A stretch of DNA of 64,000 nt from Frigoribacterium sp. CFBP 13712 (GCF_014842255.1 NZ_JACYVH010000001.1:531534-595533); one strand, 5' to 3'; counted from the stretch's first letter, positions 17,458 to 26,396 are shown. Made by a program: numbers and translations. The notes: generated by a model not told the origin, from the letters alone.

Positions 17458-17588
17458 TCTTCTTTTCCTTCTTGTGGGTGTCGAGCCGGCTGCGGTCGCA
17501 GTCCGCTCTCCCGGTGGCCCGCTGGCGGACTCCGGTGATCTGTCGGCGTGGGGTGGTCCGCCCGGAGGCGCACCACGTCACGGAGGTG

Positions 17589-18722
17589 TTAGAGCTTGGT
17601 GACCTGGTCGAAGCTCAGCTCGACCGGTGTCTCACGCTCGAAGAGCGAGACGAGCACCGTGAGCTTGCCGCTCTCGGGTTTGATCTCGTTGATCGTACCG
17701 GGAAGACCGGCGAACGACCCCTCTTTGATCGTGATCGTCTCGCCGATCTCGAAATCGACCTCGGCGGGGATGACGCGCTGGGCCTGCTTGCCGCCCTTGG
17801 CGCCGCCCTTGACGGGTGCCGGGGTCGTGTCGATCTGCACGAGGCTCTTCAGCATGTTGAAGGCCTCCTCGAAGCGCAGCGGCGTCGGGTTGTGGGCGTT
17901 GCCCACGAAGCCGGTGACACCGGGTGTGTGGCGGACGACCGACCAGCTGTCTTCGTTGAGATCGATGCGCACCAGCACGTAGCCGGGGATCCGCACACGG
18001 GTGACCAGCTTGCGCTGCCCGTTCTTGATCTCGACGACGTCCTCCATGGGGACCTCGACCTGGTAGATGTAGTCCTCCATGGTCATGGAGACCATGCGGT
18101 TCTCGATGTTCTGCTTCACGCGGCGCTCGAAGCCGGCGTAGCTGTGGATGACGTACCACTTGCCGGGCTTGCCGCGCAGCTCGGAGCGGAACTCCTCATA
18201 GGGGTCGACCTCGACGGGCTCGGCCTCGTCGTCGGTGGCGACGTCGTCGCCGTCGAGCACCTCGTCGCCGAACGCGGCCTGCGCGTCGGCGTCCTGGACG
18301 GACTGCTCGGCCTCGGCGACGACCACGTCGTCGGACGAGGGGTCGATCTCGACGTCGGCGTCGGCGGTGACCACGGTGTCGGACTCGACCGCGGCGTCTT
18401 CGGCCTCGGTCTCGGCCTCATCGTCGGTCGCCTCGACGGCGGCCTCCGCCTCGGCGGCGTCGTCGATGTCGAGAGCGTCGTCGACGATGGCGTCGGCCTC
18501 GGGGTCGCGGGCCTCGGCCAGCGTGTCGAGCAGACCATCGAGGTCGTCGGTGCTGTCGGTGCCGGCCTCGCCGTCGTCGACGACCGTGATGGCCTCGCTC
18601 TCGGCGGGCTCGACGGAGTCCTCGTCGGCGGCCAGCGTGCCGCCCTCTTGGGCCTCTTCGACCTCGGAGGACTGCTCCGCAGCGGTGGCGAGATCGATGT
18701 CGTCGCGCTCGTTGTCAGGCAA
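17589..18722 (-). CDS. nusG: Transcription termination/antitermination protein NusG with long acidic N-terminus
   Basis: NusG binds RNA polymerase and links it to Rho or to the ribosome. Residues about 187-377 form the conserved part: an NGN domain (WYVIHSYAGFERRVKQNIE) and a KOW domain near the C-terminus (IKEGSFAGLPGTINEI). The first roughly 180 residues are almost entirely Asp, Glu, Ala, Val and Thr. Most NusG proteins are about 180 residues, and actinobacterial ones often have a shorter acidic extension. The start is TTG at 18722 with a weak GGAAG ribosome binding site, so the exact N-terminus is less certain. Confidence 0.94.
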   Translation of the reverse strand: MPDNERDDIDLATAAEQSSEVEEAQEGGTLAADEDSVEPAESEAITVVDDGEAGTDSTDDLDGLLDTLAEARDPEADAIVDDALDIDDAAEAEAAVEATDDEAETEAEDAAVESDTVVTADADVEIDPSSDDVVVAEAEQSVQDADAQAAFGDEVLDGDDVATDDEAEPVEVDPYEEFRSELRGKPGKWYVIHSYAGFERRVKQNIENRMVSMTMEDYIYQVEVPMEDVVEIKNGQRKLVTRVRIPGYVLVRIDLNEDSWSVVRHTPGVTGFVGNAHNPTPLRFEEAFNMLKSLVQIDTTPAPVKGGAKGGKQAQRVIPAEVDFEIGETITIKEGSFAGLPGTINEIKPESGKLTVLVSLFERETPVELSFDQVTKL

Positions 18723-18808
18723 AGGGTTCTACTTCCGTTCGTGGGGTTCGGATCGGCTGGCCGTCGGGCGGGGCCGGATCGCGTGTGGCGTCAGGAGCGA
18801 CGCCGGAC

Positions 18809-19090
18809 TCAGCTGCCGGTGGGGCCGTTGCCGAAGACGTAGCCGACGACGATGCCGAACACCGTGTCGAGACCGCTGACCAGCGCCATCATGATGACGA
18901 CGAAGACGAGCACGACGCCCGTGTAGCTGAACAGCTCTTTGCGGGTCGGGGTGACGACCTTCTTGAGCTCGTTGATCACCTGCCGGATGAACAGGGCGAT
19001 CCGGGCGAAGGGACCGCGACGTGCCGCGGTGTCTTTCTTCGCCTTGTCGACGACGTCCTCGCTGGGAACGTCAACGTCTTTTCTCGCCAC
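18809..19090 (-). CDS. secE: Preprotein translocase subunit SecE
   Basis: SecE clamps the SecY channel of the general secretion pathway. The 93-residue protein has a charged cytoplasmic part (residues 1-45), the conserved amphipathic segment QVINELKKVVTPTRKEL, and one transmembrane helix (about 56-82). It starts at GTG 19090. It lies between tRNA-Trp and nusG, the classical arrangement. Confidence 0.95.
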   Translation of the reverse strand: MARKDVDVPSEDVVDKAKKDTAARRGPFARIALFIRQVINELKKVVTPTRKELFSYTGVVLVFVVIMMALVSGLDTVFGIVVGYVFGNGPTGS

Positions 19091-19188
19091 TGTGGGTACC
19101 TTCCGAGCTCGGCCCGCAGGCCTGTGTCCGTGATTCGGACCGTCGCGCTGAAACCTGCTGGATCAGTCGCGACGGCCCGACCGGGCTG

Positions 19189-19261
19189 CAGGGCGGACAG
19201 GACTCGAACCTGCAACCTGCGGTTTTGGAGACCGCTGCTCTACCAATTGAGCCACCGCCCT
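19189..19261 (-). tRNA. tRNA-Trp (CCA anticodon)
   Basis: A 73-base cloverleaf has acceptor AGGGCGG/CCGCCCT, D-stem GCTC/GAGC, anticodon stem GCGGT/ACCGC with loop CTCCAAA (anticodon CCA), and T-loop TTCGAGT. The discriminator is G and the 3' CCA is not encoded. It lies upstream of secE, probably on the same transcript. Confidence 0.95.
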
Positions 19262-19355
19262 TCGGTGTCGATGCCAAGCCCCCACCACCTGAACAACGGC
19301 GATGAGCGACGCCGTGAGGCGCGCAAAAGCTTGGCGATCATCGACCGCCTCGACA

Positions 19356-19385
19356 AGTGTAGGCGACCGCCCGGGCCGGTGTAAA
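19356..19385 (-). promoter_or_regulatory. Promoter of the tRNA-Trp-secE-nusG unit
   Basis: On the minus strand TTTACA is followed after 18 bases by TACACT, a good match to a housekeeping sigma promoter. Its -35 end is 15 bases from the divergent aminotransferase -10 box. Transcription would start about 90 bases before tRNA-Trp. Confidence 0.6.
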
Positions 19386-19400
19386 GCCGAGGCCGCGGGC

Positions 19401-19406
19401 TAGGCT
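19401..19406 (+). promoter_or_regulatory. -10 box (TAGGCT) of leaderless aminotransferase transcript
   Basis: TAGGCT ends seven bases before the GTG at 19414, with no room for a ribosome binding site. A transcript from it would begin at or next to the start codon. Confidence 0.6.
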
Positions 19407-19413
19407 GGCGGGC

Positions 19414-20616
19414 GTGACCACGCCAGCGCGCCGCCTCTCGTCCCGCATCGCCTCCATCGCCGAGTCCGCGACCCTGAAGGTCGACGCCAAGGCGAAGTCC
19501 CTCGTCGCCGCAGGGCGTCCGATCATCAGCTACGGCCCGGGCGAGCCCGACTTCGCCACCCCCGACCACATCGTCGAGGCGGCGGCGGCGGCGGTTCGCG
19601 ACCCCCGCAACCACCGGTACTCGGCGGCCGCCGGTCTGCCCGAGCTGCGCGAGGCCATCGTCGCCAAGACGCTCCGCGACAGCGGCACGACGGTCACGAC
19701 CTCGCAGGTGATCGTCACCAACGGCGGCAAGCAGGCCGTCTACCAGGCGTTCCAGGCGCTTCTCGACGACGGCGACGAGGTCCTGCTGCCGGCCCCGTAC
19801 TGGACGACCTACCCCGAGGCCATCGCCCTCGCCGGCGGGGTGCCGGTCGAGGTCTTCGCGGGGGCCGACCAGGGTTACAAGGTGACCGTCGACCAGCTCG
19901 AGGCCGCCCGCACCGAGCAGACCAAGGTGCTGCTGTTCTGCTCGCCGTCGAACCCCACGGGGGCCGTCTACTCCCCCGCCGAGGTCGAGGCCGTCGGCCG
20001 CTGGGCCCTCGAGCACGGCGTCTGGGTCGTCACCGACGAGATCTACCAGAACCTCACCTACGACGGGGTCGTCGCGACCTCGATCACGCAGGCCGTCCCC
20101 GAGCTGGCCGACCAGACGATCCTCGTCAACGGCGTCGCGAAGACCTATGCCATGACCGGCTGGCGGGTGGGCTGGATGATCGGCCCGACCGACGTGATCG
20201 CCGGTGCCGCGAATCTGCAGTCGCACCTGACCTCGAACGTGTCGAACGTGTCTCAGCGCGCCGCGATCGCCGCACTGACCGGCTCGCAGAGCGCGGTCGA
20301 GGCGATGCGCGCCTCCTTCGACGCCCGTCGCGCGACGATCGTGCGCGAGCTGAACGCCATCGAGGGTGTCGTCACCCCGACCCCCGAGGGCGCCTTCTAC
20401 GTCTATCCCGACGTCACCGGTCTGCTCGGCCGCGAGTGGAACGGCGTCACGCCCACCACCTCGCTCGAGCTCGCGGACCTCATCCTCGAGCAGGCCGACG
20501 TCGCCGTGGTGCCCGGCGAGGCGTTCGGGCCGAGCGGCTACCTGCGGCTGTCGTACGCGCTCGGCGACGACGAGCTGCTCGAGGGCGTCCGACGCCTGCA
20601 GCGCCTCTTCGCCTAG
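19414..20616 (+). CDS. Pyridoxal-phosphate aminotransferase (aspartate aminotransferase type)
   Basis: This is a class I aminotransferase of 400 residues. The PLP lysine is Lys243 in [13 protein letters not shown]. Other signatures are YGPGEPDF near the N-terminus, the [10 protein letters not shown] segment and VVTDEIY. It most likely transfers amino groups between aspartate and 2-oxoglutarate (group I-gamma, 1-alpha branch). Broader specificity, such as prephenate or aromatic substrates, is possible. It is transcribed divergently from the tRNA-Trp-secE unit and ends before a 36-bp perfect palindrome. Confidence 0.92.
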   Translation: MTTPARRLSSRIASIAESATLKVDAKAKSLVAAGRPIISYGPGEPDFATPDHIVEAAAAAVRDPRNHRYSAAAGLPELREAIVAKTLRDSGTTVTTSQVIVTNGGKQAVYQAFQALLDDGDEVLLPAPYWTTYPEAIALAGGVPVEVFAGADQGYKVTVDQLEAARTEQTKVLLFCSPSNPTGAVYSPAEVEAVGRWALEHGVWVVTDEIYQNLTYDGVVATSITQAVPELADQTILVNGVAKTYAMTGWRVGWMIGPTDVIAGAANLQSHLTSNVSNVSQRAAIAALTGSQSAVEAMRASFDARRATIVRELNAIEGVVTPTPEGAFYVYPDVTGLLGREWNGVTPTTSLELADLILEQADVAVVPGEAFGPSGYLRLSYALGDDELLEGVRRLQRLFA

Positions 20617-20628
20617 CACGGCGCCGAG

Positions 20629-20664
20629 CGACGAGGGGTCGTCCGATCGGACGACCCCTCGTCG
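20629..20664 (+). terminator. 36-bp perfect palindrome, terminator after the aminotransferase
   Basis: Both arms are 17 bases (CGACGAGGGGTCGTCCG and its complement) around a central AT. It lies 12 bases after the aminotransferase stop and 47 bases before the next start. In RNA it would form a long hairpin and probably terminates transcription. Confidence 0.65.
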
Positions 20665-20711
20665 TCCGATCCACCCTGGTACGCCGGTCGTCGACGGCGC
20701 ACTCTGGTGAC

Positions 20712-21632
20712 ATGACCTCAGAACCCGTCGTGCGTGTGCGCGACCTCACGAAGAGCTACGGCGCGACCAGGGCCCTGCAGGGCGTCTCGTTCGACGTCGA
20801 ACCGGGCGAGACCCTCGGGCTGCTCGGCCCGAACGGCGCCGGCAAATCGACCACCATCGAGATCCTCGAGGGCTACCGGGACCGCACCGGCGGCGACGTC
20901 TCGGTACTCGGCGTCGACCCGCGCCACGGGGGGCTCGACTGGAAGGCCCGGCTCGGCATCGTGCTCCAGAGCTCGGGCGACCAGGGCACCGCGACCGTCC
21001 GCGAGCAGATCGCGCACTTCGCGGGCTTCTACCCCCGGCCCCGCGACGTCGACGAGGTGCTCGTGGCCGTCGGGTTGGAGCACAAGGCCGACGCCCGCAT
21101 CCGCTCGCTGTCGGGCGGGCAGCGTCGACGCGTCGACGTCGCCCTCGGGGTCGTCGGCCGACCCGAGCTGCTGTTCCTCGACGAGCCGACCACCGGTTTC
21201 GACCCCGAGGCCCGGCGTCAGTTCTGGCAGCTCATCCGCTCGCTGTCCTCCGACGGCACGAGCATCGTCCTGACGACCCACTACCTCGACGAGGCGGCCC
21301 AGCTGAGCGACCGGGTCGCCGTGGTGACCGGCGGCCGGCTGGTCGCCCTCGGGCGACCGGACGAGCTCGGCGACGAGGAGGCGCGCACGCCCCGGGTGAG
21401 CTGGCTCGACGCCGACGGACGGCACGAGGTCCGCACGACCGAGCCGGGCGCTCTGGTCGCCCGTCTGCACGCCGACGGCGGCGAGCCGCGGTCGCTCGAG
21501 GTGATCCGGCCGTCGTTGGAGGACGTCTATCTCGACCTGGTGGCGCGAGCGGAGCAGGAGGCCGGGGGCGTCGAGGAGGCGCGGGGCGCGACCGACGGAC
21601 ACCGCGCCTCCTCGGCGGGGGTGACGTCGTGA
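20712..21632 (+). CDS. ABC-2 type transporter ATP-binding protein
   Basis: This ATPase subunit of an exporter has 306 residues. It shows Walker A (GPNGAGKST), the ABC signature LSGGQRRR, Walker B (LLFLDEPTTGFDP) and the switch His in LTTHYLDEA, followed by a C-terminal extension of about 90 residues. It starts at ATG 20712 and overlaps the permease gene by four bases. The partner two-component system downstream suggests a signal-responsive efflux unit, for drugs, peptides or lipids. Confidence 0.94.
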   Translation: MTSEPVVRVRDLTKSYGATRALQGVSFDVEPGETLGLLGPNGAGKSTTIEILEGYRDRTGGDVSVLGVDPRHGGLDWKARLGIVLQSSGDQGTATVREQIAHFAGFYPRPRDVDEVLVAVGLEHKADARIRSLSGGQRRRVDVALGVVGRPELLFLDEPTTGFDPEARRQFWQLIRSLSSDGTSIVLTTHYLDEAAQLSDRVAVVTGGRLVALGRPDELGDEEARTPRVSWLDADGRHEVRTTEPGALVARLHADGGEPRSLEVIRPSLEDVYLDLVARAEQEAGGVEEARGATDGHRASSAGVTS

Positions 21633-22438
21633 GGACCCTCGCGCTCGGCGCGAGCCGCACGCGCTACGAGGTGCGCGCCTACTTCCGAGCCGGCGACACC
21701 GTGTTCTTCACGTTCCTGTTCCCGATCGTGATGCTGGCGATCTTCTCGACGGCCTTCAGCGCGTCGGGGTCGTTCGGCACCCGGGCCGACGGCAGCGAGG
21801 TCGGCGCCGCGGCGTTCTACCTGCCCGGCATGATCGCGGCGGGCATCCTGCTGTCGGGCGTGCAGAATCTCGCGGTCGACATCGCTCTCGAACGCGGCGA
21901 CGGCACCCTCAAGCGCCTCGCGGGCACGCCTCTGCCGGTCGCCTCGTACTTCGTCGGCAAGCTGGGCCAGGTGCTCGTCACGAGCCTGCTGCAGGTCGCC
22001 CTGCTCGTGCTCGTCGCCCGCCTGCTGTTCGGTGTGCCGCTGCCCGCCGACGCCTCGTCGTGGGCGACCTTCGCCTGGGTGTACCTGCTGGGCATCGCCA
22101 CGTCGGCGCTCGTCGGCATCGCTCTGTCGCGGGTGCCCCGCAGCGGCAAGAGCGCCACGGCGGTGATCGTGCCGATCACCCTCGTGCTGCAGTTCATCTC
22201 GGGCGTGTACCTGCCCTTCACCCAGCTGCCCGAGTGGCTGCAGAGCGTGGCGTCGGTGTTCCCGCTGAAATGGCTGGCCCAGGGCATGCGCAGCGTGTTC
22301 CTGCCCGACACGTTCGCGGCGGCCGAGGCCGGCGGCTCGTGGGACCTCCCGGGGGTCGCGCTCTGGCTGGCCGTCTGGCTCGTGGCCGGCGCCGCGGCCT
22401 CGGTGCTGACCTTCCGCTGGATCAGGAAGGACACGTGA
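21629..22438 (+). CDS. ABC-2 type transporter permease
   Basis: This membrane subunit has 269 residues and six predicted helices (first at about 27-48). The ABC-2 signature region lies near residues 180-235, with TAVIVPITLVLQFISGVYLP. The GTG start at 21629 overlaps the ATPase gene stop (GTGA). Together they form a homodimer-type exporter. The histidine kinase gene follows 49 bases later. Confidence 0.92.
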   Translation: MRTLALGASRTRYEVRAYFRAGDTVFFTFLFPIVMLAIFSTAFSASGSFGTRADGSEVGAAAFYLPGMIAAGILLSGVQNLAVDIALERGDGTLKRLAGTPLPVASYFVGKLGQVLVTSLLQVALLVLVARLLFGVPLPADASSWATFAWVYLLGIATSALVGIALSRVPRSGKSATAVIVPITLVLQFISGVYLPFTQLPEWLQSVASVFPLKWLAQGMRSVFLPDTFAAAEAGGSWDLPGVALWLAVWLVAGAAASVLTFRWIRKDT

Positions 22439-22474
22439 CGGGTGCCGGGGTGACCGGGCCGGCGTGGCGGGCGC

Positions 22475-22480
22475 TAGCGT
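22475..22480 (+). promoter_or_regulatory. -10 box (TAGCGT) before the sensor kinase gene
   Basis: TAGCGT lies seven bases before the ATG at 22488. It supports a leaderless start there rather than the in-frame ATG at 22464. Confidence 0.5.
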
Positions 22481-22487
22481 GACGGGC

Positions 22488-23753
22488 ATGGACAGAGGCC
22501 GCAGCGACGCCGAGCAGGCCGCCCCGGCGGGCACCGCGATCTCGATGCGGTGGTGGGACGCGGGCCTGGGTCTCACCGTGGTCGTCCTGGCCGTGCTCGG
22601 CTCGTCGTCGGACCGGCCGACGGGGGCGTCCCTCGCGGTCGTGGCGGGGCTCGTGGTCGTCTGGGTCGCCGTCGTCCGCCCGGTGATCCGCCGCGACGAC
22701 GGGCTGCTGTCGCGATCGGCGGTCGTCGCGGCCTCGGCCGTCGTCGCGGTCGGCGGAGCGGCCGTCGCCACCACGCCCGGGTTCGCCGCCGTGCAGGCGT
22801 TCCTCATGCCGACCCTGTGGACCCTCATGCCGACGATCCGTTCGGCGATCACGGCGAACGTCGCACTCTGCCTGGCGATCTCGACCGGCTTCGTGATCAG
22901 TCTCGGCTGGTCGCCCGAGACGCTGGCGACCGTGGTGACCAGCGAGGCCCTCTCGCTCGTCTTCAGCATCGCGCTCGGCCTCTGGATCACCACCATCGCC
23001 CGGGTCGGGATCGAGCGCGGCCGCCTGCTCGACGAGCTGCGCGAGGCCCAGGCCGAGCTGGCGGCGCGCAACCGCGACATCGGCGGCAGCACGGAGCGCG
23101 AGCGGCTCGCCCGCGAGATCCACGACACCATCGCGCAGAGTCTCACCGGCGTCGTCATGCTGACTCAGCGCACGCGTCGCACGCTCGCCGAGGGCGATGT
23201 CGACGGGGCGCTCGACCGGCTGACCACGATCGAGTCGGCGGCGCGGGAGGCGCTCACCGAGGCGCGCACGCTCGTCGCGGCCACCGCCTCCTCGGGACTG
23301 ACCGGTCACGACGTCGCCGCAGCCGTCGAACGCGTCGCCGAGAGATTCCGCCGCGAGAGCGGCGTCGACGTCTCGGTGCGGGTCGAGGCGGTCGACCTGC
23401 CGCGCGACCTGCAGGTCGTGCTGATCAGGGTCGTGCAGGAGGCGCTGGCCAACATCCGCAAGCACAGTGCGTCGCCCACGGCTCGGGTCGTGCTCTCCGC
23501 CCGGCGCGGCACGGCGGAGCTGAGCGTCGCCGACGACGGGCGCGGCTTCGACCCCGAGTCGCCCTCCACCGGCTTCGGGCTGCCCGGTCTGCGCGAGCGC
23601 ATCGCACTCGCCGGCGGATCGTTCTCGATCGCCAGCAGCCCCTCGGGCACGACCATCACGTGCGGGCTGCCGGTCGAGGGGGCCGCGGCCGCCCCGGCGT
23701 CGCCCCCGGCGGTCGACGCTCGGCCCGCCTTCGCCGGGGAGGTCCCGTCGTGA
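22488..23753 (+). CDS. Sensor histidine kinase (NarL-system type, HisKA_3)
   Basis: This membrane kinase of 421 residues has four to five hydrophobic helices in residues 25-170, a short coiled linker, a HisKA_3 dimerisation domain with phospho-accepting His212 in REIHDTIAQSL, and a HATPase_c domain (ANIRKHS, DDGRGFDP, GLPGLRERI). It resembles DesK/LiaS-type kinases, often encoded beside ABC-2 exporters. The gene overlaps its response regulator by four bases. It probably senses membrane or antibiotic stress, inferred from family and context. Confidence 0.92.
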   Translation: MDRGRSDAEQAAPAGTAISMRWWDAGLGLTVVVLAVLGSSSDRPTGASLAVVAGLVVVWVAVVRPVIRRDDGLLSRSAVVAASAVVAVGGAAVATTPGFAAVQAFLMPTLWTLMPTIRSAITANVALCLAISTGFVISLGWSPETLATVVTSEALSLVFSIALGLWITTIARVGIERGRLLDELREAQAELAARNRDIGGSTERERLAREIHDTIAQSLTGVVMLTQRTRRTLAEGDVDGALDRLTTIESAAREALTEARTLVAATASSGLTGHDVAAAVERVAERFRRESGVDVSVRVEAVDLPRDLQVVLIRVVQEALANIRKHSASPTARVVLSARRGTAELSVADDGRGFDPESPSTGFGLPGLRERIALAGGSFSIASSPSGTTITCGLPVEGAAAAPASPPAVDARPAFAGEVPS

Positions 23754-24409
23754 CGGTGTTCCGGACGCTGGTCGCCGACGACCATCCGATCGTCCGCCAG
23801 GGCGTCGCGGCCCTGCTGGGGGCGACCGACGACTTCGACGTCGTCGGACAGGCGAGCGACGGGCTCGAGGCCGTGGCCCTCGCCGCCGCTCTGCAGCCCG
23901 ATCTGGTCGTCATGGACCTCCGCATGCCGGGCCTCGACGGCGTCGCCGCGACGGAGGCCGTGCTGGCGGCGAGACCGACCACGCGCGTGGTCGTGCTGAC
24001 CACCTACGAGACCGACGACCACCTGCTCTCGGCGATCGAGGCGGGTGCGAGCGGCTATCTGCTGAAGGCGTCTCCGGAGGACGAGCTGCTCGCCGGGCTG
24101 CGTGCCGTCGTCGCGGGTCAGGTCGCCCTGGCGCCGGCGCTGGCCGCGCGTCTCGTGGGTTCGGCCCGCCGAGGGCCCACCCCGGGCGCCCGAGACGACA
24201 ACCCGCTCAGCCCCCGCGAGACCGAGGTGCTGACCCTGGTCGCGGCGGGCTGCTCGAACCCCGAGATCGCCCGACGGCTGTTCATCGGCGAGCCCACCGT
24301 CAAGACGCACCTGGTGCACGTCTTCGGCAAGCTCGGCGTCGGCGATCGCACCCGCGCCGTGACCCTGGCGATCGAGCGGGGCTACCTGCCGAGCGACCGG
24401 CGGGGCTAG
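23750..24409 (+). CDS. NarL/LuxR-family response regulator
   Basis: This 219-residue protein has a receiver domain (1-120) with Asp56 in VVMDLRMPG and a C-terminal LuxR HTH (about 155-215, SPRETEVLTLVAAGCSNPEIARRL). It is coupled to the upstream kinase by a GTGA overlap and probably controls the adjacent exporter. Its TAG stop and the stop of convergent murB lie in the same four bases, CTAG (24406-24409). Confidence 0.94.
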   Translation: MTVFRTLVADDHPIVRQGVAALLGATDDFDVVGQASDGLEAVALAAALQPDLVVMDLRMPGLDGVAATEAVLAARPTTRVVVLTTYETDDHLLSAIEAGASGYLLKASPEDELLAGLRAVVAGQVALAPALAARLVGSARRGPTPGARDDNPLSPRETEVLTLVAAGCSNPEIARRLFIGEPTVKTHLVHVFGKLGVGDRTRAVTLAIERGYLPSDRRG

Positions 24410-25497
24410 ATCGCGAGGCCGAGGAGCACGGGCTCGGGGTGCAGCACGACTCCGAACTCGGCCGTCACCCGCTGCTGGACGAACCGTGCGAGCTCGACGA
24501 CCTCGTCGCCCGTCGCCGCGCCCCGGTTCGTGATCGCCAGCGTGTGCTTCGACGAGATGGCGGCTCCGGAGCCCGGGAGGCGGAAGCCGCGACCGATGCC
24601 GGCGTTCTCGATCAGCCAGGCGGCGCTGAGCTTGACCGCCCCCGTGCGTGCCGGCGGCGGCGCGGCCGGCTCTTCACCGAGGGGAACGACGCGGGGCTCG
24701 GCGTCGGGTTCGAGTCGCCATCGCGGAGCGTCGGCAGGCAGCTCGGCCGCGACGGCCCGCGAGACGATCGGGTTCGTGAAGAAGGAGCCGCTCGAGGCGG
24801 TGTCGCGGTCGGTCGCGTCGAGCACCATGCCCTTGGCGGCACGCAGCGCCAGGACGCTGGCCCGTACGTCGGCGACGGACACCCGGGCGCCGAGCTCGAC
24901 CCCGAGGGCCTTGGCGAGCTGCGGGTAGGCGACCTGCTCGCTGACGCCGCCCTCATCGACGAGGGCGAACTCGACGGCGGTGACGACACCGCGTCGCCCC
25001 TTCTTGAAGACGCTCGTGCGGTAGCCGAGCTCGAGATTGGCGGCCGGGATGCGCACGAACTCGCCGGATCCGTCGTCGAGGAAGTCGACGGCGACCAGGG
25101 TCGATGCGACCTCCTGGCCGTAGGCGCCGATGTTCTGGATCGGCGACGCCCCGGTCGAGCCGGGGATGCCGCTCAGGGCCTCGAGACCCGACAGCCCCTG
25201 GTCGACGGTGGCGGCGACGAGATCGTCCCACGGTTCGCCGGCGGCCACGCGGAGGTGCACGAGGCCGTCGTCGGAGGCCACCCGGTCGACGCCCCGCGTC
25301 GCGACACGGACGATCGTGCCGTCGAACGGCTGGTCGGAGGCGACGGTGTTCGACCCACCGCCGAGCACGAACCACGGCTCGCCGTCGGCCGACGCGTCTC
25401 GCACGGCGGCGAGGAGCTCGTCGGTGGTGGTGGCCTCGACCAGGCGAGCGGGCGTGCCGCCCACCTGCATCGTGGTGAGCTCGGCGAGGGTCGTCAC
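24406..25497 (-). CDS. murB: UDP-N-acetylmuramate dehydrogenase
   Basis: MurB reduces UDP-GlcNAc-enolpyruvate to UDP-MurNAc with NADPH and FAD, in the second committed step of peptidoglycan synthesis. The 363 residues show the FAD-binding PP-loop GGGSNTVASD (about 46), GIPGSTGASPIQNIGAYG (about 108-125) and the catalytic serine in SGSFFTNPI. It starts at GTG 25497, overlapping the MaoC gene stop by four bases. The linkage of murB to two MaoC-fold genes is conserved in actinobacteria. Confidence 0.96.
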   Translation of the reverse strand: MTTLAELTTMQVGGTPARLVEATTTDELLAAVRDASADGEPWFVLGGGSNTVASDQPFDGTIVRVATRGVDRVASDDGLVHLRVAAGEPWDDLVAATVDQGLSGLEALSGIPGSTGASPIQNIGAYGQEVASTLVAVDFLDDGSGEFVRIPAANLELGYRTSVFKKGRRGVVTAVEFALVDEGGVSEQVAYPQLAKALGVELGARVSVADVRASVLALRAAKGMVLDATDRDTASSGSFFTNPIVSRAVAAELPADAPRWRLEPDAEPRVVPLGEEPAAPPPARTGAVKLSAAWLIENAGIGRGFRLPGSGAAISSKHTLAITNRGAATGDEVVELARFVQQRVTAEFGVVLHPEPVLLGLAI

Positions 25498-25925
25498 GCC
25501 AGCGTCACCACGACCTGGGCCTTGCCCAGGACGGTCTTGTCGGCGTAGGTCACGGTGAGGTCGACGCGCGCGGTGCCCTCCGCCTCGTCGAGGCGGGCGA
25601 TGATCGCGGTGACGGCGATCTCGGCGCCGACGACCGGGTCGACGACGACGGGTCGCGTGAAGCGCACCTGGTACCCGCTGACCCAGCCGAGCACCCCGGC
25701 GTCGTCGCCCGAGCCCTCGAGCCACTCGACGACGGGTTGGACGGCGGTGCCCATGGTGAGCATGCCGTGGGCGAGCACGCCCGGCAGCCCGACCGACGCG
25801 GCGACGTCGTCGCGGTAGTGGATCGGGTTGAAGTCACCCGACGCCCCGGCGTACCGCACCAGGGTGTCGCGGGTGACGAGGTACCTCTTGTCGGCGACGA
25901 CCTGGCCGACCGCGAGCCCGCTCAC
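25494..25925 (-). CDS. MaoC-like hotdog dehydratase (HadB-like)
   Basis: This 143-residue hotdog-fold protein has the R-hydratase 2 motif: the catalytic Asp/His lies in ASGDFNPIHYRDD (about 28-40), followed by GLPGVLAHGMLTMG. It probably pairs with the N-terminal-half protein encoded upstream to form a (3R)-hydroxyacyl-thioester dehydratase, as HadA/HadB do in mycobacteria. In a non-mycolate organism the role is probably fatty-acid elongation. It has four-base overlaps with both neighbours. Confidence 0.85.
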   Translation of the reverse strand: MSGLAVGQVVADKRYLVTRDTLVRYAGASGDFNPIHYRDDVAASVGLPGVLAHGMLTMGTAVQPVVEWLEGSGDDAGVLGWVSGYQVRFTRPVVVDPVVGAEIAVTAIIARLDEAEGTARVDLTVTYADKTVLGKAQVVVTLA

Positions 25926-26383
25926 GAGTCGGACCCGTCGTCTTCGGGGCGGACGACGAGCGTCGACACGGCGGTGACGACGTGAGCGCCGTCGGCGTCG
26001 ACCATGTCGGACGACGCGGTGACCATCGAGTTGCCACCCAGCGTCTTCACGCCGGTGACCGTGAGGGTCGCCGTCAGCTCGTCGCCGGCGACGATCGGCC
26101 GGGAGAGCGAGAAGCTCTGCTCGCCGTGCACCACCCGCGAGAAGTCGATGCCCGCGTCGGGCTCGGCGAGCAGCTGGGCCAGCGTGGCCTCTTGGACGAC
26201 GACGGCGAAGGTGGGCGGTGCCACGACGTCGGCGTGACCGGCGGCGCGGGCGGCCTCGACGTCGAGCGACAGCGGACTCGTCGAGCCGGTGGCCCGGGCG
26301 AATTCGCGCACTTTCTCTCGGCCCACCAGGTACGGCGGCGCCGGCGGGAAGACCCGCCCTGACAACTCGGGATTCACAGACAC
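25922..26383 (-). CDS. MaoC N-terminal-domain dehydratase subunit (HadA-like)
   Basis: This 153-residue FAS1/MaoC N-terminal-like hotdog protein contains PPYLVGREKVREFARAT near the N-terminus and PPTFAVVV. It lacks the catalytic Asp/His motif of its partner, so the two subunits probably act as a heterodimer. The start GTG 26383 (MSVNPELSG) is chosen because a TAGACT box lies seven bases upstream. Longer in-frame starts exist but run into the divergent promoter. Confidence 0.82.
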   Translation of the reverse strand: MSVNPELSGRVFPPAPPYLVGREKVREFARATGSTSPLSLDVEAARAAGHADVVAPPTFAVVVQEATLAQLLAEPDAGIDFSRVVHGEQSFSLSRPIVAGDELTATLTVTGVKTLGGNSMVTASSDMVDADGAHVVTAVSTLVVRPEDDGSDS

Positions 26384-26390
26384 GCCGACG

Positions 26391-26396
26391 AGTCTA
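26391..26396 (-). promoter_or_regulatory. -10 box (TAGACT) of the HadA-like/HadB-like/murB operon
   Basis: On the minus strand TAGACT ends seven bases before GTG 26383. It fixes a leaderless start for the first gene of this operon. Confidence 0.6.
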
